From SZAS-103 sp038323475 (lineage in GTDB: Bacteria > Pseudomonadota > Gammaproteobacteria > Xanthomonadales > Xanthomonadaceae): DNA of 10,609 bases. The translations under genes and the position numbers were made by a program. Positions 1 to 6,099 of this stretch are shown in pieces. Under the pieces are notes generated by a model. That model was not told the DNA's origin and ran no database searches. It saw only the letters and a program-made list of their open reading frames with translations. The first letter of the stretch is position 1; each line of letters starts with the position of its first letter. Where the stretch lies: assembly GCA_038323475.1 (NCBI GenBank), contig JBBQHA010000114.1, positions 1 through 10,609 on the forward strand. Direction: 5' to 3'.

Positions 1-651
1 GTGCTGCGCCACAACGGCGTGCAGGTGAAATTGCTGGAGAAGGAAAGCTGCTGCGGCATGCCGAAGCTCGAACTCGGCGACCTCGACAGCGTGGAAACAC
101 ACAGGAACGCGAACCTGCCGTTGCTCGCCGCGGCCGTGGACGACGGTTACGACCTGATCGCGCCGATCCCGTCGTGCGTGCTGATGTTCAAGCAGGAAAT
201 TCCGCTGCTGTTCCCGGACGACGCTGTTGCGATGAAGGTCAAGCGCGCGTTCTACGACCCGTTCGAGTACCTGATGCACCGCCACGCCGCCGGGTTGTTC
301 AAGACCGATTTCAGGAACGCGCTCGGCAAGGTCGCCTGGCAGGCCGCCTGCCACCAGCGCGTGCAGAACATCGGCCCGAAGACGCGCGACGTGCTGAACC
401 TGGTGCCTGGCACCGAGGTCGTCGCGATCGAGCGCTGCTCGGGCCACGACGGCACCTATGGCGTGAAGAAGGCGACTTACGCGAACGCGCGCAAGATCGC
501 CAAGCCGGTCGAGACGCGGGTCAGGAACGCCGCGCCGCGCCACTTCACCAGCGACTGCGTGATGGCCGGCGCGCATCTCGCGCATGGCCTGAACGACGGC
601 ACGGTGGCCGAACATCCGATCACCCTGATCCGCAAGGCCTACGGAATCTGA
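1..651 (+). CDS. GlpC-like (Fe-S)-binding CCG-domain oxidoreductase, 5'-truncated by window edge
   Basis: This is the C-terminal half of a heterodisulfide-reductase-like iron-sulfur protein with two cysteine-rich CCG domains. Numbering from the first visible codon, ESCCGMP (C17, C18) closes the first CCG domain. C59 (IPSC), C117 (ACHQR), C146 (ERCSGHDG) and C186 (SDC) belong to the second half. Full-length relatives are roughly twice the 216 residues seen here, so the gene almost certainly starts upstream and the GTG at position 1 is probably an internal valine codon. CSGHDG in place of the usual CCG in the second domain, followed by TYGVKK, matches my recollection of the subgroup encoded beside rubrerythrin and DUF3501. 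The next gene is indeed DUF3501, 6 nt downstream. The family is thought to pass electrons through Fe-S centres; the partner is not shown here, and a role with rubrerythrin in peroxide reduction is inferred from context. It could be annotated glpC, but no glpA or glpB is visible. Confidence 0.85.
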   Translation: MLRHNGVQVKLLEKESCCGMPKLELGDLDSVETHRNANLPLLAAAVDDGYDLIAPIPSCVLMFKQEIPLLFPDDAVAMKVKRAFYDPFEYLMHRHAAGLFKTDFRNALGKVAWQAACHQRVQNIGPKTRDVLNLVPGTEVVAIERCSGHDGTYGVKKATYANARKIAKPVETRVRNAAPRHFTSDCVMAGAHLAHGLNDGTVAEHPITLIRKAYGI

Positions 652-657
652 AACGCC

Positions 658-1239
658 ATGCAAAGACTATCGCGCAGCGACCTGCTCACCCTGGAAGCCT
701 ATTTCGCCCAGCGCACCGACCTGCGCAGGCGCGCGCTCGCGCACAAGCGCATGCGGACGCTGCATCTCGGCGAGCACATGACCCTGCTGATCGAGGACAG
801 CATCACCGTGCAGGCGCAGGTACAGGAGATGCTGCGGATCGAGCGCATCTTCGAGGCGACCGGCATCCAGGAAGAGCTCGACGCCTACAATCCGCTGATC
901 CCGGACGGCGCGAACCTGAAAGCGACGCTGCTGATCGAATATCCCGATCCGCTGCAGCGCGCGTCCGAACTGGTCCGGCTGCGCGGCATCGAACGCGCGT
1001 TCTACGCCGAAGTAATCGGCCACGGTCGCGCCGTGCTGCATGCGGACGAGGACCTGGACCGCAGCGACGACGACAAGACCTCGGCGGTGCATTTCCTGCG
1101 CTTCGAATTCCCGCCCGATGCGATCGCCGCGCTGAAATCCGGCGCCCCCCTTCATGTCGGCATCGACGACCCGCGCATGCCGCTGCGGATCGAGGCCGCC
1201 GACCCGTTGCGCGCCGCGCTGCTGGCCGATTTCGACTGA
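658..1239 (+). CDS. DUF3501 family protein
   Basis: This 193-residue soluble protein has no signal peptide or membrane segment. It is rich in charged residues and opens with QRLSRSDLLTLEAY. The segments LGEHMTLLIEDS and VQEMLRIERIFE, then DAYNPLIPDGANLKATLLIEY, fit the DUF3501 family, and the length is typical. The function is unknown. It starts 6 nt after the stop of the CCG-domain gene, so the two are almost certainly cotranscribed. No strong ribosome binding site precedes the ATG, which fits re-initiation from the upstream gene. In other proteobacteria DUF3501 genes commonly accompany rubrerythrin and a GlpC-like Fe-S protein, which suggests a role in a peroxide or redox module. This rests on gene neighbourhood, not on any catalytic motif in the protein. 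Its acidic region around DADEDLDRSDDDK (about residues 126-138) is the only compositionally odd part. Confidence 0.85.
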   Translation: MQRLSRSDLLTLEAYFAQRTDLRRRALAHKRMRTLHLGEHMTLLIEDSITVQAQVQEMLRIERIFEATGIQEELDAYNPLIPDGANLKATLLIEYPDPLQRASELVRLRGIERAFYAEVIGHGRAVLHADEDLDRSDDDKTSAVHFLRFEFPPDAIAALKSGAPLHVGIDDPRMPLRIEAADPLRAALLADFD

Positions 1240-1289
1240 ATGCGCGCGGCCCGGGCGGACCGCCGATTCCGGATCCGGCCGATTTTCTT

Positions 1290-1295
1290 TAGACT
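1290..1295 (+). promoter_or_regulatory. Candidate -10 box for a leaderless transcript
   Basis: TAGACT lies in a short AT-richer patch (ttttctttagact) within otherwise GC-rich sequence. It ends 8 nt before the ATG at 1304. Transcription starting about 7 nt downstream of a -10 box would begin almost at the start codon. A loose TTCCGG sits 17 nt upstream at 1267-1272 and is a poor -35. There is no Shine-Dalgarno sequence. Inferred from spacing only. Confidence 0.3.
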
Positions 1296-1303
1296 GCACG
1301 CGC

Positions 1304-1903
1304 ATGCCACGCTGGTTATGGATCCTCCTTGCAATCGCATTCGTCGGTTGGTGGTTTTCGCCGCCGATGCATTTCGCGCGCGCGCGCGATCCGGGCGTGC
1401 TCGCGGCCGACCCGCCCCAGCAGCACGACCTCGCCCATGTCGCCGCGTTCCAGGACAAGGATTTCTCGATCACGCCGCTGGCGGACTTCAGCCTGACGGC
1501 ACGGGTGCTTTCGCGGGCCGACTACAGTTTCGACCCGACCTCGTCGATCTCGCCGACCGACCTCGCGATGGGCTGGGGACGGATGTCGGACAGCGCGGTC
1601 CTGGCCAAGCTCGACATCAGCCAGTCCAGCCGCTGGTACACCTACCGCTGGAGCGCGAACGAACCGCCGATCCCGCGCGACGAGATCATCCGTTCCAGCG
1701 CGAACATGCACATGCTCCCCGCCGACGACACCGTGCGCTGGGAACTGAAGCAGGTTCGCCCCGGCGACATCGTGCACCTGGAAGGCCAGTTGATCGAAGC
1801 CCGCAGGTCGGACGGCGGCGTCTGGCGCAGTTCGCTGACCCGCGACGACAGCGGCGGCGGCGCCTGCGAAGTGGTGTACGTGCGCAGCCTGGTGGTGATG
1901 TGA
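1304..1903 (+). CDS. Conserved-looking single-pass membrane-anchored protein, function unknown
   Basis: The protein has 199 residues. It starts MPRWLWILLAIAFVGWWF, one uncleaved hydrophobic helix or signal anchor at about residues 4-18, so the rest should be periplasmic. The soluble part contains PLADFSLTARVLSRADYSF, LAMGWGRMSD, SRWYTYRW, SSANMHMLPA and PGDIVHLEGQLIEA, and it ends with DDSGGGACEVVYVRSL. It has a single cysteine in that C-terminal stretch. The DIVHLEGQLIEA portion looks like a beta-strand of an OB-fold-like domain. I have a recollection of uncharacterised proteobacterial proteins with this NMHMLPA/GACE pattern, but I cannot name a family. The open frame extends back to 1154 inside the DUF3501 gene. 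I chose 1304 because the hydrophobic N-terminus begins there and the upstream residues are arginine- and cysteine-rich shadow sequence. It stands alone, 64 nt after DUF3501 and 56 nt before the glycosyltransferase. Confidence 0.75.
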   Translation: MPRWLWILLAIAFVGWWFSPPMHFARARDPGVLAADPPQQHDLAHVAAFQDKDFSITPLADFSLTARVLSRADYSFDPTSSISPTDLAMGWGRMSDSAVLAKLDISQSSRWYTYRWSANEPPIPRDEIIRSSANMHMLPADDTVRWELKQVRPGDIVHLEGQLIEARRSDGGVWRSSLTRDDSGGGACEVVYVRSLVVM

Positions 1904-1959
1904 GCATCGTCGAACGGCGCCTGCGTTAGCATGCGCGCTCGCCTTCGACCGTTGAAACC

Positions 1960-3492
1960 ATGACGCGCACCGCCATTCCATCGCTGCTGCTCACGATCCT
2001 GCTCGCGTTCGCATTCGTGCTGCCGTTCCAGGGCACGCGCCACCTGTGGGGCACCGACGAGGGACGCTACAGCGCGGTCGCGGTCGAGATGCTCGATTCG
2101 GGGAACTGGCTGGTGCCGCACCGGCATCCCGAGCACGAGCACATCTCCAAGCCGCCGCTGACCTACTGGGCGCTGGCCTCGTCGATGGCGGTGTTCGGCA
2201 AGAACGAATGGGCGTTGCGCCTGCCGAGTGCGCTGGCCTTCGTGCTCACGATCGGCTGCGCGTTCGCGATCGGCAAGCGGCTGCAACCCGAACGCCCATG
2301 GTGGCCTGCGGTGGTGGTCGCGGGCACCACGATGACCTTCCTTGCCGCGAACGTGATCAGCACCGACCCCCTGCTGTCGGCATTCGAAACGCTCGGCATG
2401 ACCGGCGTGATCCTGGCCTGGCGCGGCGAGACCGACCGCATCGCGCGGCGTGGCGCACTGATCGTCGGGCTCGGTTTCGGCCTCGCCTTCCTGACCAAGG
2501 GGCCGCCCGGACTGATCCCGCTGGCGCCGACCCTGTGGTTCTGGATACGCAACCGGAAGGATTTCCGCGCCAGCCCGTTCAACTGGAAAACGCTGGTCGT
2601 GTGGGCGCCGATCGCGTTGTCCTGGTTCGTCGCGGTCGTTGTCCTCGATCCGGCCCGGCTGCAGTATTTCCTCGGTTACGAAACCTACGGGCGCATCTTC
2701 ACCGACGTGCAGGACCGCCACCCGCAGTGGTACGGCTGGTTTTACGCCTACGGCCCGGTTGCGTTGCTGGGAACGTTCCCGTGGACGCTGGTGCTCGCAT
2801 GGGATGCGTTCCGCCGACGCGGCCAACCGAAGCCGCCCGTCGACGATGCCGACCGCTCGGTATCGCGCTTCCTGTTGCTGTGGATGCTCGTCGGATTGAC
2901 GATCTTCTGCATCGCGCGTTCGAGGTTGTCGATCTATGCGCTGCCGCTGCTGGTGCCGTTCGCGCTGTGGGTCGCGCAACGCACGCGTACGCTGGCGATC
3001 ACCCGCACCGGCAAGATCCTGCTCGGGTCGTGGTTCGCGCTGTTGCTTGCGATCAAGATCCTGTTGCCGGTCGTGAGTTCGGCGCAATTCGCCGGCAAGG
3101 ATGCGTTCCTGCTGTCCGAGGGCATCCGCGCGCAGGCCCGCGAGCCGATCCATGAAGTCGTCTTCGTCGACGAGACCGCACTGTACGGCCTGCGCGTCTA
3201 CCTGGGCACGCCCGTGCTGCGGGTCGACTTCGGCGATTCGTCGAATCCGGCGGTCGACCTGTCGCTTGCCCAGGCGCTCGCGCAGAAGCGTCCGCAACGG
3301 CTATGGCTGGTGAACCGGAAAACCGCGGACAATTTCGTCGGCGATGTCGCCCGTGCGGGCGCTCGTGCGAGGCAGGTCGTGATCTACGCGCACTACCGCG
3401 GTTTCATGGTCGATCCGGCGGCGTCGACCACGACGCCCGCCCCGGCGACACCCGGTCAGGAAACGCCGGCTCCGATCGGGCAACTCGACTAG
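1960..3492 (+). CDS. ArnT-like (GT-83 / PMT superfamily) membrane glycosyltransferase
   Basis: This 510-residue polytopic inner-membrane protein has about ten or more hydrophobic helices across residues 5-370. It belongs to the GT-C fold family that includes ArnT and protein mannosyltransferases. The first periplasmic loop carries the acidic motif GTDEGRYS (D33, E34), and KPPLTYW follows at 64-70; both are hallmarks of ArnT-type enzymes using a polyprenyl-phosphate sugar donor. The last 130 or so residues are soluble (IHEVVFVDETALYGLRVYLG) and end in a proline/threonine-rich tail (STTTPAPATPGQETPAP). The sugar and acceptor cannot be read from sequence. Lipid A 4-amino-arabinose transfer is possible, but no other arn genes are nearby, so transfer to another glycan or a protein is equally open. 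A weak -10-like TAGCAT lies at 1927-1932. The ATG at 1960 has no clear Shine-Dalgarno sequence, yet the hydrophobic first helix follows directly, which supports this start. Confidence 0.85.
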   Translation: MTRTAIPSLLLTILLAFAFVLPFQGTRHLWGTDEGRYSAVAVEMLDSGNWLVPHRHPEHEHISKPPLTYWALASSMAVFGKNEWALRLPSALAFVLTIGCAFAIGKRLQPERPWWPAVVVAGTTMTFLAANVISTDPLLSAFETLGMTGVILAWRGETDRIARRGALIVGLGFGLAFLTKGPPGLIPLAPTLWFWIRNRKDFRASPFNWKTLVVWAPIALSWFVAVVVLDPARLQYFLGYETYGRIFTDVQDRHPQWYGWFYAYGPVALLGTFPWTLVLAWDAFRRRGQPKPPVDDADRSVSRFLLLWMLVGLTIFCIARSRLSIYALPLLVPFALWVAQRTRTLAITRTGKILLGSWFALLLAIKILLPVVSSAQFAGKDAFLLSEGIRAQAREPIHEVVFVDETALYGLRVYLGTPVLRVDFGDSSNPAVDLSLAQALAQKRPQRLWLVNRKTADNFVGDVARAGARARQVVIYAHYRGFMVDPAASTTTPAPATPGQETPAPIGQLD

Positions 3493-3561
3493 GCTCGCGC
3501 GTCCAGCGCTCGCCAAGTCGATCCGGCCTCAGCCATCGTGGCCTCAGCGGCGCCAATCGGC

Positions 3562-3587
3562 GCGAGGTGCGCGTTAACGCACCTCGC
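3562..3587. terminator. Perfect 10-bp stem-loop over the msrA stop codon, between convergent genes
   Basis: GCGAGGTGCG (3562-3571) and CGCACCTCGC (3578-3587) are perfect inverted repeats around a 6-nt loop CGTTAA. The loop holds the TAA stop of msrA on the minus strand (3574-3576). The element lies between the convergent glycosyltransferase and msrA genes, so it could help end transcripts from either side or protect their 3' ends. There is no T-run after either arm, so it is not a canonical intrinsic terminator. A second 5-bp stem, GCGCC AATC GGCGC at 3550-3563, abuts it. Confidence 0.5.
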
Positions 3588-4257
3588 AAGCGCCGCTCGG
3601 CACCCCAGTTCCCCCGAGCCCGCAATAACCGCCGGGGTTCTTCGACAGATATTGCTGGTGCTCGTCTTCCGCGTAGTAGAAAGGCGGCGCGGGATGCACG
3701 ATCTCGGTGGTGATCCGGCCCATGCCGGATGCATCCAGGCGCTGCTGGTAGGCATCGCGGCTTGCGAGCGCGGCGCGGCACTGCTCCTCGGTGTCGCAAT
3801 AAATCGCCGAACGGTACTGGGTGCCCGCATCGTTGCCCTGGCGCATGCCCTGGGTCGGGTCGTGTTTTTCCCAGAACGCGCGCAGTAGTTCGTCGAACGA
3901 AACGAGCTTCGGGTCGTACACGACGAGCACGGCCTCGGTGTGGCCGGTCTGGCCGGAACACACCTCGCGATAGGTCGCGTTCGGCGTGCTACCGCCCGCG
4001 TAACCGACCGCCGTGGTGAACACGCCGGGCAAGCTCCAGAACGCGCGTTCCGCGCCCCAGAAACAGCCCATCCCGAACTGCACCTGCTGCATGCCCGCAA
4101 ACGCGCCCTCGCCGATCGTGCCCTGAATCGGACGACCGTGGACGTGGTGGCGATTGGTCACCTGGATCGGCGCGGCGCGGCCGGGCAGGAGGTCTTCCGC
4201 GCGCGGCATCCGCTGCTTGTGCGCGCCGACGCCGAGCAGGGTATCGAGTAGGTTCAT
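3574..4257 (-). CDS. msrA: Peptide-methionine (S)-S-oxide reductase MsrA
   Basis: MsrA reduces methionine-S-sulfoxide in proteins and free methionine, with thioredoxin as the usual reductant. The 227-residue product contains the catalytic motif GCFWG, with the nucleophile Cys at residue 65. It also has the family segments VGYAGG, YREVCSGQTGHTEAVLVVYDP, HDPTQGMRQGNDAGTQYRSAIY and YLSKNPGGYCGLGG. The C-terminal cysteines C212 and C224 are placed like the two resolving cysteines of E. coli MsrA. The N-terminal extension of about 60 residues, with DLLPGRAAPI and HHVHGRPI, also resembles the E. coli protein, so this is the long three-cysteine type rather than the minimal form. The ATG overlaps the stop codon of the upstream transporter gene (ATGA), so it is probably translationally coupled as the last gene of a three-gene operon. 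Likely cytoplasmic, since no signal peptide is visible. Confidence 0.96.
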   Translation of the reverse strand: MNLLDTLLGVGAHKQRMPRAEDLLPGRAAPIQVTNRHHVHGRPIQGTIGEGAFAGMQQVQFGMGCFWGAERAFWSLPGVFTTAVGYAGGSTPNATYREVCSGQTGHTEAVLVVYDPKLVSFDELLRAFWEKHDPTQGMRQGNDAGTQYRSAIYCDTEEQCRAALASRDAYQQRLDASGMGRITTEIVHPAPPFYYAEDEHQQYLSKNPGGYCGLGGTGVPSGACEVR

Positions 4258-5210
4258 GGGGATTCCTGATTGGAGCGACAGGCCGCTATTCCACCTGATC
4301 GCTCGCTAACGCCTCGTGACGATCCGCCGGCGTCGCCCCCGCGCATGCTGCCGACGAAGATGCCGCACAACGACAGCGCCAGGCCCACCCACTCCACCGG
4401 ACGGGTGATGCGGTGGAACAGCACGACGTCCATCAGGAACGACAGCACCGGCTGCAACAGCAGCAACAGGCCGACCACCGAGGTCGGCAACTGCGGCATC
4501 GCCCGCGAGATCAGCACCCAGCCCAGGCATTGCCCGACCAGGCCAAGCGCGATCAGCGCGGCCAGCGTGCGCAGGTCCGGAATCGCGAACCCTTCGCCAT
4601 CGGCCGCGCACAGGATCGCGAGGATGCCGGCGCACAGCAGCGAGGTGATCGCGAGCAATTGCGAGGACGCCAGTTGCGAACGCTCGCGCTGCGCGTGGCG
4701 GAACGTCAGCATGTAGGCCGCGTAGCAGACCGCGGTAAGCACGCCGAACAGCACGCCGACCTGGTAGTCGTGGCCGGACTGCGACCAGCCCTGCCCGATC
4801 AGCAGCCACAGCCCGCTGAACGCAAGCACGAGGCCGACCAGGAACTGCCAGCTGAGTTTCTCGCGATGCAGGATCACGCCCGCGAGCGCCATCATGAACA
4901 CCTGCAGGTTGCCCAGCAGCGTCGCCAGACCGGGCCCGACGTCGAGGATGCTGCGATGCCAGAAGAACAGGTCCGCCGCGAACGCCAGCGCCGGCGACAG
5001 CATCCACAGCGCATCGCTCCAGCGCATCGCGCGCCATTGCCGCAATGCGACCAGCGCGATGGCGAGCATGATGCCGCCGAACAGCATCCGCCAGAATGCC
5101 GAGACGGTCGGCGGCACATGCGCGAACTTCACCAGCACGCTGGTGGTGCTGATGAAGGCGCCGCCGCCGAACATCATCAGCAACGGTCCGCGCGGTATGG
5201 CCGTCCTCAC
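4254..5210 (-). CDS. EamA/DMT-family transporter, GTG start coupled to the GST-like gene
   Basis: This 318-residue inner-membrane protein has about ten hydrophobic helices in two EamA repeats. The first repeat opens with GPLLMMFGGGAFISTTSVLVKFA, and the second begins near GVLFGVLTAVCYAAYMLTF. SAFWRMLFGG after helix 1 and LLLLQPVLSFLMDVVLF near the end are typical of drug/metabolite exporters of the RhaT/EamA group. The substrate is unknown. I place the start at the GTG at 5210, because it overlaps the upstream stop in GTGA and keeps helix 1 intact. ATG codons at 5177 and 5174 would fall inside that helix. A larger open frame runs back to 5669, but it only shadows the GST-like gene. A hydrophilic glycine/serine-rich tail of about 30 residues follows the last helix and overlaps the msrA start by 4 nt. 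Neighbouring redox genes hint at export of a thiol or oxidised metabolite, which is speculation. Confidence 0.85.
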   Translation of the reverse strand: MRTAIPRGPLLMMFGGGAFISTTSVLVKFAHVPPTVSAFWRMLFGGIMLAIALVALRQWRAMRWSDALWMLSPALAFAADLFFWHRSILDVGPGLATLLGNLQVFMMALAGVILHREKLSWQFLVGLVLAFSGLWLLIGQGWSQSGHDYQVGVLFGVLTAVCYAAYMLTFRHAQRERSQLASSQLLAITSLLCAGILAILCAADGEGFAIPDLRTLAALIALGLVGQCLGWVLISRAMPQLPTSVVGLLLLLQPVLSFLMDVVLFHRITRPVEWVGLALSLCGIFVGSMRGGDAGGSSRGVSERSGGIAACRSNQESP

Positions 5211-5860
5211 GCGATGTCGTCGGTAGCAGGCAGATATTCGGATTCCGCTCGACCTGCGGCGATCCATTCCTGCATCGCGGGCAGCTCGAACAGGGCGTCG
5301 CAATACGCATCGCCCACGGCATCGCCGGCCACGCCATAGCCGCGGAATCGGATCGCGACCGGCGCAAACATCGCATCGACGATCCCGAACCCGCCGCACA
5401 GGAACGCACCATCGCCACCATGGCGCGAGCGCATCTGCCGCCACAACGCCTGCACGCGGTCGATATCGGCCTGCGCATCGTGGTTCCACCGATAACCGCC
5501 GGGCGTGCGCCGGCAATTCATCGGCAACTGCTTGCGCAGCGCAGCGAACCCCGAATGCATTTCGGCCGCGGCAGAACGCGCCTGCGCGCGCACTGCGATG
5601 TTGCCGGGCCAGCCGCGTCCATCGAGCCATCGTTCGTTGGAGTACTCGCAGATCGCCAGCGAGTCCCACACGACCAGCTCGCCGTCATGCAGCGCAGGCA
5701 CGCGACTGCTTGGCGACCATCGGGTCACTTCGTCGTGGAACCGCGGCGTGTCGAGCAGGACCCGATGCTCTTCGAACGCGACGCCGAACGCACGCAGCAA
5801 CAGCCATGGCCGCAGCGACCACGAGGAGTAGTTCTTGTTGCCGATCACGAGGGTTGGCAT
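5207..5860 (-). CDS. Glutathione S-transferase family protein
   Basis: The 217-residue soluble protein has a thioredoxin-like N-terminal domain followed by an all-helical C-terminal domain. It begins MPTLVIGNKNYSSWSLRPWL, the pattern of a proteobacterial GST subgroup in which a serine in the NYSSWSLR loop (S12, S13 or S15) is the likely glutathione-activating residue. The cis-proline motif RVPAL (P55) and the gamma-glutamyl-binding WDSLAI (D66, S67) are present, and CEY follows. The C-terminal helices include ALFELPAMQEW, characteristic of the fold. The substrate is unknown. The ATG at 5858-5860 is chosen because the beta-strand starts immediately after it. The frame remains open to 6007, but the extra residues are arginine-rich and run into the hairpin region. 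It is the first gene of an operon with the EamA transporter and msrA. The shared context suggests oxidative or electrophile stress, by inference. Confidence 0.9.
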   Translation of the reverse strand: MPTLVIGNKNYSSWSLRPWLLLRAFGVAFEEHRVLLDTPRFHDEVTRWSPSSRVPALHDGELVVWDSLAICEYSNERWLDGRGWPGNIAVRAQARSAAAEMHSGFAALRKQLPMNCRRTPGGYRWNHDAQADIDRVQALWRQMRSRHGGDGAFLCGGFGIVDAMFAPVAIRFRGYGVAGDAVGDAYCDALFELPAMQEWIAAGRAESEYLPATDDIA

Positions 5861-5901
5861 GGCGATGTTTCGGTGGCGCGCGATGCGCCGGGTCGCGGGC
5901 G

Positions 5902-5907
5902 AGCTTA
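5902..5907 (-). promoter_or_regulatory. Candidate -10 box of the GST-EamA-msrA operon
   Basis: Read on the minus strand, TAAGCT lies about 40 nt upstream of the GST-like ATG and is one of the few AT-leaning hexamers in this GC-rich gap. The sequence 17 nt upstream of it (CAGACG) is a poor -35. Some promoter should lie between the hairpin element and 5860, since the neighbouring minus-strand gene ends at 6100, but the exact site is a guess. Confidence 0.22.
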
Positions 5908-5952
5908 CGCGATGGCACGCGCCGCGTCTGCGCGCGCGTGCATTCCCTGGCG

Positions 5953-6093
5953 GGTTGTTGACAAACAACCTGCTCGTAGATCCACGGATGGATCGCCCAA
6001 GAATCAAACACGCAGGTGATTGATTCTTGGGAGCCGAGTCCGGGCGTGTACCGGACTTGGCGAGTTGAGAGGGCAGGACAGCCCTGTTTCAAC
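5953..6093. repeat. Structured intergenic element of five consecutive hairpins
   Basis: The gap between the two minus-strand operons holds five stem-loops in 141 nt. (1) GGTTGTT-GACA-AACAACC, 5953-5970. (2) GATCCA-CGGA-TGGATC, 5979-5994. (3) A perfect 12-bp stem CCCAAGAATCAA / TTGATTCTTGGG with a 12-nt loop, 5996-6031. (4) GCCGAGTCCGG / CCGGACTTGGC, 6033-6061, 11 pairs including one G-U if read on the plus strand. (5) GTTGA / TCAAC enclosing AGGGC / GCCCT, 6064-6093. None is followed by a T-run, so these are not ordinary intrinsic terminators. The patch is AT-richer than the flanking genes. The shape resembles the REP- or BIME-like palindromic intergenic repeats of many gammaproteobacteria, and I have a recollection of related CCAAGAATC...GATTCTTGG units in Xanthomonadales genomes. 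The copy number cannot be seen from one window. A structured RNA is the main alternative. Confidence 0.6.
5996..6031. repeat. Perfect 12-bp inverted repeat with 12-nt loop
   Basis: CCCAAGAATCAA at 5996-6007 and TTGATTCTTGGG at 6020-6031 pair without mismatch around the loop ACACGCAGGTGA. It is the longest perfect palindromic stem I found in the window and forms the centre of the five-hairpin element. There is no T-tract on either side. It could be the core of a repeat, a 3'-end-protecting stem for the sensor gene mRNA, or a protein-binding palindrome. Confidence 0.75.
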
Positions 6094-6099
6094 AAGCTG

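Noticed and set aside
667..1473. A 268-codon minus-strand open frame across DUF3501 and the anchored protein
   Set aside because: It spans two plausible plus-strand genes and their gap and has no family features, so it is a shadow.
1642..3297. A 551-codon minus-strand open frame opposite the glycosyltransferase
   Set aside because: Its product is Arg/Gln/Asp-rich with no recognisable domain. It is the usual GC-driven shadow of the clear membrane protein on the plus strand.
5958..5963. A perfect TTGACA on the plus strand
   Set aside because: It is part of hairpin 1, no acceptable -10 box lies 16-18 nt downstream, and no plus-strand gene follows.
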